64,000 bases of DNA from Flavobacterium sp. UGB4466 (GTDB lineage Bacteria; Bacteroidota; Bacteroidia; Flavobacteriales; Flavobacteriaceae). The notes under the pieces were generated by a model. The model did not search any database. It was not told where the DNA came from and saw only the letters and a program-made list of their open reading frames with translations. This document shows, piece by piece, positions 25,708-34,698 of the stretch (positions are counted from its first letter, which is position 1; each line of letters begins with the position of its first letter). The DNA is taken from contig NZ_CAGKLC010000006.1 of the NCBI RefSeq assembly GCF_903469665.1, positions 1 to 64,000 of the forward strand, read 5' to 3'. The position numbers and the translations under genes were made by a program.

Positions 25708-26058
25708 GATCTATTTGTCACGAAAATACGTTTTTTGTTACAAGTTTGTTTTCGAAGTGGTATTATTTATTTTAAAGTTTTTAAGGGAAAGTAGTATTAC
25801 TCCAATACATTAAAAGTCATTGTCTTTAGTTAATAGTTTTGGTTTGATCGCAATGTCTTATCTTTATTTGTTAAAATGGAATTCTGAAGGTTTGTGACCT
25901 TTCTTTATGATGAAGATAGTATTTCTTGCTTCGGGGTTATTTAGATACACTAGATTAAAGAATCCTTTTTTCGTTATTATTGAAATTTTCAGATACCGGG
26001 ATGTTTTAACTTTTTAAAATAAAAAAACAAGTAATAAAAAATCAAAAGCTTAATCCAT
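25708..26058. other. Gene-free AT-rich interval
   Basis: 351 bp between divergent genes (permease and WYL regulator). It holds no hairpin terminator, RNA gene or convincing ORF. A 44-codon minus-strand open stretch ending at 25864 (…KKGHKPSEFHFNK) lacks a start codon and is not called. The promoters of both flanking genes presumably lie here, but I see no clear TAnnTTTG near either. Confidence 0.6.
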
Positions 26059-26778
26059 ATGAATGATAGTGATCTGAAGAGGCTTTCACGTCTTACAGCA
26101 ATCCTGATAATATTACAGACTAAAAGACTTTTGACGGCCAGTGAATTGGCTGAAAAATTTTTAATTAGTAAAAGAACAATTTATAGAGATATCAAAGCTT
26201 TGGAACAAGCAGGAGTTCCTATTTTGACAGAAGAGGGAAAAGGCTATACGTTAATGGATGGTTATAGGATTCCGCCCGTAATGTTCTCCGAAAGCGAAGC
26301 CAACGCTTTGATTACTGCTGAGCAGTTAGTTCTGAAAAATAAAGATGCTTCGTTTGTAAAAGAATACACAGCAGCCATTAGCAAGATAAAATCGGTACTT
26401 CGAAACAATACAAAAGACAAAGCCAATCTGCTTTCAAATCGTATTGTTTCTGGGCAGAATAATAACAATGACCGGACAAGTAATAATTTGTCTGCTCTTC
26501 AATTGGCATTGACAAACTTTAATCTTGTTCGTATCAACTATTTTTCACCGGATAATAATCAAACAACCAATCGTACAATAGAGCCTTTCGCTATGTATAC
26601 TTTTGAGGAGAATTGGTTGTTAATTGCATTTTGCAGATTAAGGAAGGATTACAGAGCTTTTCGTTTAGACCGTATTGCAGGTTTGACGGTGGAGGATGAA
26701 GTATTTGAGCCGCATAAAATTACTTTTGAAGAATATTTTGATCGCACCAGGAAAAAATGTCTTCCACCCTTGCCATAA
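26059..26778 (+). CDS. YafY-type transcriptional regulator with WYL domain
   Basis: A 239-residue regulator. The N-terminal HTH_11 winged helix (about 6-62) has LTASELAEKFLISKRTIYRD as its recognition region, followed by VPILTEEGKGYTLMDGY. The C-terminal WYL ligand-sensing domain (about 140-230) includes RTIEPFAMYTFEENWLLIAF (the W-x-L core) and YRAFRLDRIAG. WYL proteins sense nucleic-acid or small-molecule ligands and often control DNA damage or accessory genes. The next gene, 49 nt downstream and co-directional, encodes an effector-binding-domain protein, which suggests a two-gene unit. Confidence 0.92.
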   Translation: MNDSDLKRLSRLTAILIILQTKRLLTASELAEKFLISKRTIYRDIKALEQAGVPILTEEGKGYTLMDGYRIPPVMFSESEANALITAEQLVLKNKDASFVKEYTAAISKIKSVLRNNTKDKANLLSNRIVSGQNNNNDRTSNNLSALQLALTNFNLVRINYFSPDNNQTTNRTIEPFAMYTFEENWLLIAFCRLRKDYRAFRLDRIAGLTVEDEVFEPHKITFEEYFDRTRKKCLPPLP

Positions 26779-26827
26779 CGTTGTCGCAGGTGTCTTTTAA
26801 TTTTGCTGTGAATCAAAATAAAAAAAA

Positions 26828-27376
26828 ATGATAACAATTAAAATTCGTAGTGTAATGTTACTTGCAGTTACACTTTTATCCTTCACAGCTCAATCACAAA
26901 AACAATCAAAAACGATGGACAATCCGACTATTCAGAAATTTTACGTAATTGGCATAGCAACTAGAACTATAAATGAAAAAGGAAAGTCTGCCGTAGACAT
27001 AGAAGCGTTATGGACAAGATTTTGGGGTGAGGAAATTCAAGAACAAATACCAAATAAAATCAGTAATGATATTTATGCTGTTTACAGGGATTACGAAACA
27101 GATTTTAACGGGGCGTATACGCTAATTATAGGCTCCCGCGTAAGTACATTAGAAAATGTTCCCAAGGGTTTTGTGGGCATAACAATTGAAACCGATGTTT
27201 ACCAAAAATACCTTTCAAAAGGCAAAATGCCCGAAGCTGTTTTTAATACGTGGCTTGAAATATGGCAGGATAAAAGTTTGAATAGGGCTTACAAGTCAGA
27301 CTTTACTATTCATGGGGAAAAGTATTATGATGGAAATAATGCTGAGGTCGAAACATATATTTCAATACTACATTAG
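26828..27376 (+). CDS. Secreted GyrI-like effector-binding domain protein
   Basis: A 182-residue protein. The N-terminus (MLLAVTLLSFTAQSQ, about residues 10-24) is a good signal peptide. The rest (about 33-182) resembles the GyrI-like/AraC effector-binding domain: IEALWTRFWGEEIQEQIP, NDIYAVYRDYETDFNGAYTLIIG and the ending EVETYISI. Such domains bind small cationic or hydrophobic molecules and are normally cytoplasmic. An internal ATG at 26918 (MDNPTIQKF) would give a cytoplasmic 152-residue form, so the exported form is likely but not proven. Confidence 0.75.
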   Translation: MITIKIRSVMLLAVTLLSFTAQSQKQSKTMDNPTIQKFYVIGIATRTINEKGKSAVDIEALWTRFWGEEIQEQIPNKISNDIYAVYRDYETDFNGAYTLIIGSRVSTLENVPKGFVGITIETDVYQKYLSKGKMPEAVFNTWLEIWQDKSLNRAYKSDFTIHGEKYYDGNNAEVETYISILH

Positions 27377-27552
27377 CTATTTTTAATCTTTGATGGATTT
27401 TTACTGAAAATTTATTTTAAAAAATAAGATATTTGCAGACTTAATTAAGTCGAAAGTTGGAAAGTCTTAAAGTCGGAAGTCTAAAGATCCAACAATCTCA
27501 AAATCTAGAAATAAATTAATTTTACAGGTTTGTGATTTTAAGTTTCAAAAGC

Positions 27553-27585
27553 AATCTAAAATCTAAAATCTAAAATCTAAAATCA
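27553..27585. repeat. Microsatellite-like AATCTAAA word repeat upstream of hisS
   Basis: Four consecutive copies of the 8-bp word AATCTAAA lie directly before the hisS start codon. Related words (AAAGTCTTAAAGTCGG, CAATCTCAAAATCTAG) precede it between 27446 and 27510. Confidence 0.8.
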
Positions 27586-27590
27586 AAGAA

Positions 27591-29018
27591 ATGGCTTCAA
27601 AACCAAGCATACCACAAGGAACAAGAGATTTTTCACCAGCGGAGGTGTCAAAACGTCAATATATTATTCAGGTTATCAAACATAATTTTGAGAAATTTGG
27701 CTTTCAGCCGATTGAAACCCCTTCATTTGAAAATTCAGATACTTTGATGGGGAAGTATGGGGAAGAAGGAGATCGTTTGATTTTTAAAATATTAAATTCA
27801 GGAAATTTTTTCTACAATAAAAGCAAAATTGAACTGCCAAAATCTATCGAGCAGCTTCAGGCTGTTTCTGCTGATAAAATTACTATTGCAGAAAGAGTTG
27901 AATTAAATTCGTTTACAAAACAAATTTCTGAAAAAGCATTGCGTTATGATTTAACAGTTCCATTTGCAAGATATGTGGTGCAGCACCAGAATGAAATTGA
28001 GTTTCCGTTTAAAAGGTATCAGATTCAACCAGTTTGGAGAGCTGATCGTCCGCAAAAAGGGCGTTTTAGAGAGTTTTTCCAGTGTGATGCCGATGTGGTT
28101 GGTTCAAAATCGTTGTGGCAGGAAGTAGAACTGGTGCAATTATACGATACCGTTTTTACTGCATTAGGTTTAGAAGGGGTAACCATTAAAATCAATAACA
28201 GAAAAATTTTATCCGGAATTGCTGAGGTGATTGGTGCTTATGATAAATTAATTGATTTTACGGTCGCTCTTGATAAACTGGATAAAATCGGTGAAGATGG
28301 TGTGAAAAAAGAAATGATCGAGAATGGTATTTCTGAAGAAGCATTGGTAAAAGTGCAGCCTCTTTTTAGTTTTACCGGAACTTTTGCAGATAAAATCAAT
28401 CAGCTTTCCGATTTATTAACAGCGTCAGAAGAAGGAATGAAAGGTGTGGAGGAGCTTAAATTTATTTGTGACAATGTGGCAACTTTAGGATTGTCGACAG
28501 CTACTTTAGATTTAGATGTGACTCTTGCTCGTGGATTAAACTATTATACCGGAGCCATTTTCGAAGTAGCGGCCCCAAAATCAGTTTCGATGGGTTCTAT
28601 CGGAGGTGGTGGAAGATACGACGATTTGACGGGTATTTTTGGTTTGAAAAATATGAGTGGTGTTGGGATTTCTTTCGGACTAGATCGTATTTATTTGGTT
28701 TTAGAAGAACTGCAGTTGTTTCCTGAAACTGTTTCGGCGACTTCAAAAGCATTGTTTATTAATTACGGAGATACAGAGGCTTTGTATGCATCACAGGCCA
28801 TTCAGAAATTACGTCAGGAAAATATCAAAGTAGAGCTTTATCCGGATAACGTAAAAGTAGGAAAGCAGTTTCAGTATGCTGATAAAAGACTGATTCCTTT
28901 TGCCGTAATTGCAGGAGATCAGGAAATCGCTTCAAATTCGTATTCACTTAAAAATCTGGTAACAGGCGAGCAGATTACGGTAGATTTTGAAGGATTGAAA
29001 AATGCTTTGCTGGCTTAG
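27591..29018 (+). CDS. hisS: Histidyl-tRNA synthetase
   Basis: A class II synthetase that charges tRNA-His. Motif 1 is around residues 10-45 (GTRDFSP..RQYI), motif 2 around 130-160 ([27 protein letters not shown]), the histidine-specific [14 protein letters not shown] near 310-320, motif 3 [21 protein letters not shown], and a C-terminal anticodon-binding domain from about 385. It has 475 residues; ~45 more than E. coli HisRS, with an insertion after motif 1 as in the Bacteroidota form. Confidence 0.97.
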   Translation: MASKPSIPQGTRDFSPAEVSKRQYIIQVIKHNFEKFGFQPIETPSFENSDTLMGKYGEEGDRLIFKILNSGNFFYNKSKIELPKSIEQLQAVSADKITIAERVELNSFTKQISEKALRYDLTVPFARYVVQHQNEIEFPFKRYQIQPVWRADRPQKGRFREFFQCDADVVGSKSLWQEVELVQLYDTVFTALGLEGVTIKINNRKILSGIAEVIGAYDKLIDFTVALDKLDKIGEDGVKKEMIENGISEEALVKVQPLFSFTGTFADKINQLSDLLTASEEGMKGVEELKFICDNVATLGLSTATLDLDVTLARGLNYYTGAIFEVAAPKSVSMGSIGGGGRYDDLTGIFGLKNMSGVGISFGLDRIYLVLEELQLFPETVSATSKALFINYGDTEALYASQAIQKLRQENIKVELYPDNVKVGKQFQYADKRLIPFAVIAGDQEIASNSYSLKNLVTGEQITVDFEGLKNALLA

Positions 29019-29045
29019 GTTTTTATGCTGAAATACAATATTTTT

Positions 29046-29079
29046 TGCGCAGATTCAATCGAATTTGCGCATTTTTTTT
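29046..29079 (+). terminator. hisS terminator
   Basis: Stem TGCGCAGATTC (29046-29056) / GAATTTGCGCA (29061-29071) with one G-T pair, followed by eight Ts. Confidence 0.85.
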
Positions 29080-29099
29080 GCTTAAACGAAATCTAAAAA

Positions 29100-29560
29100 A
29101 AATAATAATTCGAGAATTCGTGGCAGAAGGGAGGCAAGTCTTTAGTGATTTTTTTTCACGCAGATTAAGCAGATTTTTTGTTTTTACGTAAGCTTGTTAA
29201 GGACTAATTCATGAATTCGTGGCAGAAAGAAGATAAGTCTGGTGTGATTTTTTTTCACACAGATTCGGCAGATTAAGCAGATTTTTTGTTTTTACGTAAG
29301 CTTGTTAAGAACTAATTCATGAATTCGTGGCAGAAAGAAGATAAGTCTGGTGTGGTTTTTTTTTACGCAGATTCGGCAGATTTTTTGTTTTTACGTAAGC
29401 GTGTTAAGAAATAATTCATGAATTCGTGGCAGAAAGAAGATAAGTCTGGTGTGGTTTTTTTTACGCAGATTCGGTAGGTTTTTTTGTTTTTACGTAAGCT
29501 TGTTAAGAGCTAATTCGAGAATTTGTGGCAGAAAGAAGATAAGTTTGAAATGATTTTGTT
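29100..29560. repeat. ~99-bp tandem repeat, five copies
   Basis: The unit marker GAATTCGTGGCAGAA (or a close variant) occurs at 29114, 29213, 29321, 29420 and 29519, giving periods of 99, 108, 99 and 99 bp; the 108-bp unit has an extra GATTAAGCA. Each unit also has a TTTTTCACGCAGATTCGGCA block and a TTTTTACGTAAGCTTGTTAA block. It has no coding capacity. It fills most of the 722-bp interval between hisS and tRNA-Trp; degenerate AATTCGTGGCA copies recur at about 29612 and 29950. Confidence 0.9.
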
Positions 29561-29697
29561 TCGTTCAGCTTTATTTTTAAATCCGATAGTAAATAGTCTG
29601 TTCAAAGAATGTTTTTTGTAATTCGTTGCAGAAGAAAAAGTTAGGTAAAGGGCTGTAGCGTTGCTGATTTTTTATTGAATTAAAAGCAGTGAAATAG

Positions 29698-29728
29698 TTG
29701 CCGGAAGAGAAAAAAAGCGTTTAATTTG
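29698..29728 (+). promoter_or_regulatory. Promoter of tRNA-Trp
   Basis: TTG at 29698-29700, a 21-nt spacer and TAATTTG at 29722-29728 (one base short of TAnnTTTG) place the transcript start just before the tRNA at 29741. Confidence 0.5.
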
Positions 29729-29740
29729 CGACTTCAAAAT

Positions 29741-29811
29741 ACGGGCGTAGTTCAAGGGTAGAATAGCGGTCTCCAAAACCGTTGATGGGGGTTCGAATCC
29801 CTCCGCCCGTG
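29741..29811 (+). tRNA. tRNA-Trp (CCA anticodon)
   Basis: A full cloverleaf. The acceptor stem pairs ACGGGCG with CGCCCGT and the discriminator base is G at 29811. The anticodon stem GCGGT/ACCGT closes the loop CTCCAAA with anticodon CCA at 29773-29775. The T-arm GGGGG-TTCGAAT-CCCTC has one G-U pair. A complete 3' CCA is not encoded (CA follows the discriminator), so it must be added after transcription. It stands alone rather than beside EF-Tu/secE, the common location in many bacteria. Confidence 0.97.
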
Positions 29812-29990
29812 CAATAATAATCTTGTTTCCTTTGTTAAAGATTATTGCTTTACTGACTTAGTACTTTTATGTCAGTTGGATAAGTTGGAGTGCTTTTTGT
29901 CTCTCGTAAATTCTGTAAATTTATTTTGGTTGAAAAGCTGCATTAGAAATAATTCGTGGCAAACAAACCGTGTACTACCTATAAATCATA

Positions 29991-30028
29991 AAAAAAAAAG
30001 CTTCGTCTCATAAGGCGAAGCTTTTTTT
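29991..30028. terminator. Bidirectional-type terminator after tRNA-Trp
   Basis: Stem AAAAAGCTTCG / CGAAGCTTTTT flanked by an A-run on the left and a T-run on the right, about 180 nt past the tRNA. Confidence 0.75.
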
Positions 30029-30225
30029 AATATAAGGTAAACTTGAATTAATAATTATTTATAAAGCCGAGGCTAACCCTTAAATTCAATTTTGATAGGT
30101 AATAATTTAGTTTTCAATTGGATTTCAAATATACTATAATCTATATCGTGATAGTCTTAAAATTATACTAAATTTTAAAAGGTTGTTTTTGCTTTTTAAA
30201 TGACTCAGTCTTAAGAAAGTGACAA

Positions 30226-30258
30226 TTTGACATTTTGAAAGATTTGGCAGTACTTTTG
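30226..30258 (+). promoter_or_regulatory. grpE-dnaJ promoter
   Basis: TTTG at 30226-30229, a 21-nt spacer and TACTTTTG at 30251-30258 match both halves of the Bacteroidota sigma-A promoter, the best promoter in the window. Direct repeats TGACAATT and TGACATTT overlap the -33 side (30220-30236) and could be a stress-regulator site; this is speculative. Confidence 0.7.
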
Positions 30259-30281
30259 CAATCCAAAAGAAAGAATAAAAA

Positions 30282-30860
30282 ATGAAGTTTAAGAATATCT
30301 TTAAAAATAAAAGTAATATGACTACGGAAAATACAGAATTCGATCAGGAATTAGATGATGTAACGTTAGAGAACAACGCCAACGGTGAGCAGTTAATTGT
30401 TGAAGAATTAAGTGTTGAAGAGCAATTGGCTCAAGACTTGGCAAAAGAAAAAGATAAGTTTTTGAGACTATTTGCTGAATTCGAAAATTACAAAAAAAGA
30501 ACTTCAAAAGAGCGTATCGATTTGTTTAAAACTGCAAATCAAGATGTTTTATTGGCCATGTTGCCAGTTTTAGATGATTTTGACAGAGCTATAGTAGAGA
30601 TCAATAAATCGGAAGATGAAACTTTGACAAAAGGAGTTGAATTGATTCATGAAAAATTAAAAAATACTTTAGTTTCTAAAGGTTTAGAGCAAGTTGAATT
30701 AAAAGCAGGTGATGCTTTTGATGCTGATTTTGCTGAGGCAATTACCCAAATTCCGGCTCCGTCTGAGAAATTAAAAGGGAAAATTGTTGATGTTATCGAA
30801 AAAGGGTACAAATTAGGAGACAAAATTATTCGTTTCCCTAAAGTTGTTATCGGGAACTAA
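30282..30860 (+). CDS. grpE: Nucleotide exchange factor GrpE
   Basis: Exchanges ADP for ATP on DnaK. The 192-residue protein has an acidic disordered N-terminus (about 13-50), a long coiled-coil helix (about 50-100; AEFENYKKRTSKERIDLF), and the C-terminal beta-domain ending GYKLGDKIIRFPKVVIGN, close to the GrpE signature (usually RPA.V.V). An alternative start is Met13 at 30318. It is followed by dnaJ after 108 nt under one promoter; dnaK is not in this window. Confidence 0.96.
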   Translation: MKFKNIFKNKSNMTTENTEFDQELDDVTLENNANGEQLIVEELSVEEQLAQDLAKEKDKFLRLFAEFENYKKRTSKERIDLFKTANQDVLLAMLPVLDDFDRAIVEINKSEDETLTKGVELIHEKLKNTLVSKGLEQVELKAGDAFDADFAEAITQIPAPSEKLKGKIVDVIEKGYKLGDKIIRFPKVVIGN

Positions 30861-30968
30861 GAAAAGCAAATGACATATTCTGAAAGTCAATTTTTAAAGT
30901 ATTGGAATTCGGAATTTTAAATTTGGACACAAGCGCTAGCGAACTGGCGAAGCAATTTAACCTAAATT

Positions 30969-32081
30969 ATGAAAAAAGATTTTTACGAAATACTAGGCAT
31001 TTCAAAAAATGCTGACGCTGCTGAAATTAAAAAAGCTTATAGAAAAAGTGCATTAAAATATCATCCGGATAAAAACCCGGGCGACAAAGAGGCAGAAGAA
31101 AACTTTAAATTAGCGGCAGAAGCTTATGAAGTACTAAGCGATCCTAACAAAAAAGCAAAATACGATCAGTACGGACATCAGGCATTTGATGGTTCTGGTG
31201 GATTTGGCGGTGGTCATGGTGGTATGAATATGGATGACATTTTCAGCCAGTTTGGTGATATTTTTGGAGGTGGATTTGGTGGTTTCGGCGGAGGCGGAGG
31301 CGGTGGCCCTCGTCGTGCTAAAGGAAGCAATCTTCGAATTAAAGTTAAATTGACTTTAGAAGAGATTGCAAATGGTGTTGAGAAAAAAGTAAAAGTAAAA
31401 CGTAAAGTTCAGGCTAAAGGAGTTACCTATAAAACATGTTCGACTTGTAACGGACAGGGACAGGTAATGCGTGTAACCAACACCATTTTAGGAAGAATGC
31501 AATCTGCGTCAACTTGTCCTGCTTGTGGCGGGTCTGGTCAGATTTTAGATAAACGACCATCTGAAGCAGATGCTCAGGGAATGATTTTAGAAGACGAAAC
31601 CGTTTCAATCAAAATTCCTGCGGGAGTGGTAGATGGTATGCAGTTAAAAGTTTCCAATAAAGGGAATGATGCCCCGGGAAATAGTATTCCTGGTGATTTA
31701 ATTGTTGCTATTGAAGAATTAGAACACGAGTTTCTGAAACGTGAAGGTGAAAACATTCATTACGATTTATACATTAGTTTTCCGGAAGCCGTTTTAGGAG
31801 TTTCTAAAGACATCGAAGCGATTAATGGAAAAGTTCGTATCAAATTAGAAGAAGGAATTCAATCCGGAAAAATCTTAAGATTAAAAGGAAAAGGTATTCC
31901 AAGTATCAATGGTTACGGAAATGGAGACTTGTTAGTTCACGTAAATGTATGGACGCCAAAAACGTTGAACAAAGAGCAAAAACAATTTTTTGAAAATGCA
32001 CTTAACGACGATCACTTTATTCCTAGTCCTGAAAAATCAGAAAAATCATTTTTTGAAAAGGTAAAAGATATGTTTTCGTAA
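30969..32081 (+). CDS. dnaJ: Chaperone DnaJ (Hsp40)
   Basis: DnaK co-chaperone. A J-domain (residues 1-68) has HPD in YHPDKNPGD, a Gly/Phe-rich region covers about 72-118, a cysteine-rich region about 150-182, and C-terminal beta-sandwich domains follow. The cysteine-rich region holds only two CxxCxGxG repeats (CSTCNGQG and CPACGGSG) instead of the usual four, so it can form one zinc centre, not two. In type I DnaJ the lost motifs hold the other zinc site. This compact form appears typical of Flavobacteriaceae. Confidence 0.95.
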   Translation: MKKDFYEILGISKNADAAEIKKAYRKSALKYHPDKNPGDKEAEENFKLAAEAYEVLSDPNKKAKYDQYGHQAFDGSGGFGGGHGGMNMDDIFSQFGDIFGGGFGGFGGGGGGGPRRAKGSNLRIKVKLTLEEIANGVEKKVKVKRKVQAKGVTYKTCSTCNGQGQVMRVTNTILGRMQSASTCPACGGSGQILDKRPSEADAQGMILEDETVSIKIPAGVVDGMQLKVSNKGNDAPGNSIPGDLIVAIEELEHEFLKREGENIHYDLYISFPEAVLGVSKDIEAINGKVRIKLEEGIQSGKILRLKGKGIPSINGYGNGDLLVHVNVWTPKTLNKEQKQFFENALNDDHFIPSPEKSEKSFFEKVKDMFS

Positions 32082-32120
32082 ATCGGACTTTTTCTAAAAG
32101 GAATCAACAATAAATTTAAG

Positions 32121-32157
32121 AAACCCATTCTATAGCAAACCGTAGAATGGGTTTTTT
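32121..32157 (+). terminator. dnaJ terminator
   Basis: Stem AAACCCATTCTA (32121-32132) / TAGAATGGGTTT (32143-32154) followed by Ts, 39 nt past the stop codon. Confidence 0.85.
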
Positions 32158-32250
32158 GTGTGAATAGTACAAGATTTCGATACTATTTATTTACTTTTAC
32201 ATCCATAATGCCGCAATGGTCAAACTGACGCAGAAAATCTTAATTATAGC

Positions 32251-33171
32251 ATGAGCAACTTACTCGAAGTACATAAAGTCGTAAAACAATACGGTGATTA
32301 TGTAGCGCTTAACGAAGTTTCATTAAATGTACCAAAAGGTAGTATTTATGGACTACTAGGTCCCAATGGAGCCGGAAAAACTTCCCTGATCCGAATTATA
32401 AATCAAATTACTTTACCTGACGGTGGTGAAGTGATTTTGGATGGAGAAAAATTACAGCCCAAACACATACAACATATTGGTTATCTTCCCGAAGAAAGAG
32501 GATTGTATACTTCAATGAAAGTTGGAGAACAATGTTTGTATCTGGCGCAAATGAAAGGACTTTCTAAAGCTGAGGCAAAATTACAATTGGAATATTGGTT
32601 CGATCGTCTTGGGATTCAGGGCTGGTGGAACAAGAAAATTCAGGAACTTTCTAAAGGAATGGCGCAAAAAATTCAGTTTGTAGTTTGCGTGCTGCACAAG
32701 CCTAAATTGCTGATTTTTGACGAGCCTTTCTCAGGATTTGATCCTGTGAATGCAAATATAATTAAAGATGAAATCTTAGCACTTAAAGAACAGGGAGCTA
32801 CCATTATTTTCTCGACACACCGTATGGAAAGTGTAGAAGAACTCTGTGATCATATTGCCTTAATTCATAAATCAAATAAGCTTATTGAAGGAAAAGTAAG
32901 TGATGTAAAGCGTCAATTCCGAACCAATAGTTTTGAAGTGGGAATTTTAACGGACAATGTAGAAGGCCTGATGTATGACGTTACACAAAAATTCACCGTG
33001 TCGCCAGCAAGTTTTAAATCCTTAAATGACGATCTGAAACTGGATATTCAAATTGGAAACGCAGCGCCAAATGAGCTATTGCATTTGCTAACGCAACGCG
33101 GACAGGTTACCCATTTTGTAGAAAAAATACCAAGCATAAACGATATTTTTATTCAAACAGTAACGGGATAG
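32251..33171 (+). CDS. ABC transporter ATP-binding protein (NatA-like)
   Basis: A 306-residue ATPase. Walker A GPNGAGKT is near residues 38-45, the signature is the variant LSKGMAQK rather than LSGGQ, Walker B is LLIFDEPFSGFDP, and the switch histidine lies in IIFSTHRME. The C-terminal ~80 residues form an accessory domain (DUF4162-like) seen in Na+/drug exporters. The permease gene follows 102 nt downstream, so the pair forms a NatAB-type exporter; substrate unknown. Confidence 0.92.
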   Translation: MSNLLEVHKVVKQYGDYVALNEVSLNVPKGSIYGLLGPNGAGKTSLIRIINQITLPDGGEVILDGEKLQPKHIQHIGYLPEERGLYTSMKVGEQCLYLAQMKGLSKAEAKLQLEYWFDRLGIQGWWNKKIQELSKGMAQKIQFVVCVLHKPKLLIFDEPFSGFDPVNANIIKDEILALKEQGATIIFSTHRMESVEELCDHIALIHKSNKLIEGKVSDVKRQFRTNSFEVGILTDNVEGLMYDVTQKFTVSPASFKSLNDDLKLDIQIGNAAPNELLHLLTQRGQVTHFVEKIPSINDIFIQTVTG

Positions 33172-33173
33172 AT

Positions 33174-33270
33174 TGTTGGATTTTTAGATTTCAGGATTCG
33201 TAGAATGAATCAGGAGATCTAAAAAAAAAAATCTAATAATCTAAGAAGTCTAACAATCTAATAATCTAAA
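33174..33270. repeat. AATCTAA-word inverted repeat between the exporter genes
   Basis: Left part TTGTTGGATTTTTAGATTTC and right part AATCTAATAATCTAAG..CAATCTAATAATCTAAA are imperfectly complementary. They are built from the word AATCTAA, and end directly at the permease start codon. Confidence 0.6.
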
Positions 33271-33273
33271 TAA

Positions 33274-34614
33274 ATGAGTATAATTTCATTAATTATAAAA
33301 AGAGAGTTTATTGCAAAAGTGCGCAATAAGTCTTTTGTTGTCATGACCTTTTTGAGTCCGTTATTGTTTGTGGCAATCGCAGGATTCATTGGGTATCTGA
33401 GTTCGATGAAAGCAGAGACGAAAAGAATTGCCATTCATGACGAAACAGGTTTGTTTGCGCAGGATTTTCTAAAACAGAATAAGGATGAAGCCGAGTTTAA
33501 ATATCTTAATTTGTCTGAAATTGATACAAAAGCCCTAAAAGACAGTATTACTAACGAAAGCTTTGACGGTTTAATTGTTATTCCAAAAACCGGTAATTTA
33601 TCAGATTTAGAAAGTAAAATTGAGTTTATCTCGAATAACAGCCCCAGTATTTCTTTTATCGAAAAAACACAGGATGTAATCGCATCAAAAATTACCAAAA
33701 TAAATCTTGAAACGGCAAAACTGGACACTTTGGCCATTCAAAAAGCACAGTCAGATGTGAATATTCATTTGGTAAAAGCATCCGGAGAAGAGAGTTTAAA
33801 AGGATTGAATGAGATAAAAATCGGAATAGGAGGTGCTTTTGGTTATCTGATTATGATGTTTATTATCATTTACGGTAATATGGTCATGCGAAGTGTGATC
33901 GAAGAAAAAACCAACCGAATCATCGAAATTATTATTTCGTCGGTAAAACCATTTCAGCTGATGATTGGTAAAATTGTGGGAACTTCACTTGCAGGATTGC
34001 TTCAATTTATGATTTGGGCAATTATAGGTTTGGGATTAATGTTTGCGGCATCGGCTTTTTTTGGAGTAAATGTTGGTCCAACAGCCAGAATCTCACCGGA
34101 ATTAATGCAGTCTGCCCAGCATGAAATGTCGGGAACAGCTCAAATGTATATTCGCGAATTATGGAATTTACCAATTGCCAGTATCCTAATTGGCTTTGTA
34201 ATTTATTTCATTGGAGGGTATTTTTTATACAGTTCGTTTTACGCAGCTATCGGTGCTGCAGTGGACAACCAAACGGACTCACAGCAATTTCTTTTGCCGA
34301 TTATTATGCCATTGATTTTGAGTGTCTATGTTGGTTTTTTTACGGTTGTAAATGATCCTCACGGAACCATTGCTGTGGTATTTTCGATGATTCCGTTAAC
34401 GTCACCAATTGTCATGTTAATGCGACTTCCGTTTGGAGTGCCGTGGTGGCAAATTGCGATTTCGGTATCATTATTGTTTGCTACCTTTTTCCTTGTAGTA
34501 TGGTTCGCCGCCAAAATTTACCGAATAGGGATTTTAATGTATGGCAAAAAACCAACCTGGAAAGAATTGTATAAATGGCTTAAATTTTCATGTTTAAAGG
34601 TTCTAAGATACTAA
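33274..34614 (+). CDS. ABC transporter permease (NatB/ABC-2 type)
   Basis: A 446-residue ABC-2 permease. One membrane helix near residues 23-45 (SFVVMTFLSPLLFVAIAGFI) is followed by a ~140-residue extracytoplasmic domain, then five or more helices from about 190. VIEEKTNRIIEIIISSVKPFQLMIGKI is the coupling-helix signature of the ABC-2/NatB family. It partners with the ATPase immediately upstream. Probably exports Na+, a drug or a peptide; not decidable here. Confidence 0.9.
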   Translation: MSIISLIIKREFIAKVRNKSFVVMTFLSPLLFVAIAGFIGYLSSMKAETKRIAIHDETGLFAQDFLKQNKDEAEFKYLNLSEIDTKALKDSITNESFDGLIVIPKTGNLSDLESKIEFISNNSPSISFIEKTQDVIASKITKINLETAKLDTLAIQKAQSDVNIHLVKASGEESLKGLNEIKIGIGGAFGYLIMMFIIIYGNMVMRSVIEEKTNRIIEIIISSVKPFQLMIGKIVGTSLAGLLQFMIWAIIGLGLMFAASAFFGVNVGPTARISPELMQSAQHEMSGTAQMYIRELWNLPIASILIGFVIYFIGGYFLYSSFYAAIGAAVDNQTDSQQFLLPIIMPLILSVYVGFFTVVNDPHGTIAVVFSMIPLTSPIVMLMRLPFGVPWWQIAISVSLLFATFFLVVWFAAKIYRIGILMYGKKPTWKELYKWLKFSCLKVLRY

Positions 34615-34695
34615 GGTTCTGAGGTGCTAAGTTTTTTTAGCTTCTTAATAGAAAAACCTTAGAATCTTAGTAACTCAGAACCTTAGAACCTCAAA
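34600..34695. repeat. Word-type inverted repeat before the sigma-54 activator gene
   Basis: AAGGTTCTAAGATACTAAGG on the left and CCTTAGAATCTTAGTAACTC plus TTAGAACCTC on the right form a long imperfect hairpin of CTTAGAATC/GTTCTAAG words. It overlaps the end of the permease gene and stops 3 nt before the next ATG. Confidence 0.7.
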
Positions 34696-34698
34696 AGA

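Larger units (their letters stand above)
29812..30281. other. Gene-free interval between tRNA-Trp and grpE
   Basis: 470 bp containing a degenerate AATTCGTGGCA repeat word near 29950, the strong hairpin at 29991-30028 and the grpE promoter. The stretch 30030-30220 is AT-rich with no ORF or RNA that I can recognise. Confidence 0.6.

Noticed and set aside
25864..25998. 44-codon open stretch on the minus strand ending KKGHKPSEFHFNK, slightly similar to the end of an AraC-type domain
   Set aside because: There is no start codon, the similarity is limited to a few residues, and AT-rich DNA often has open stretches of this size.
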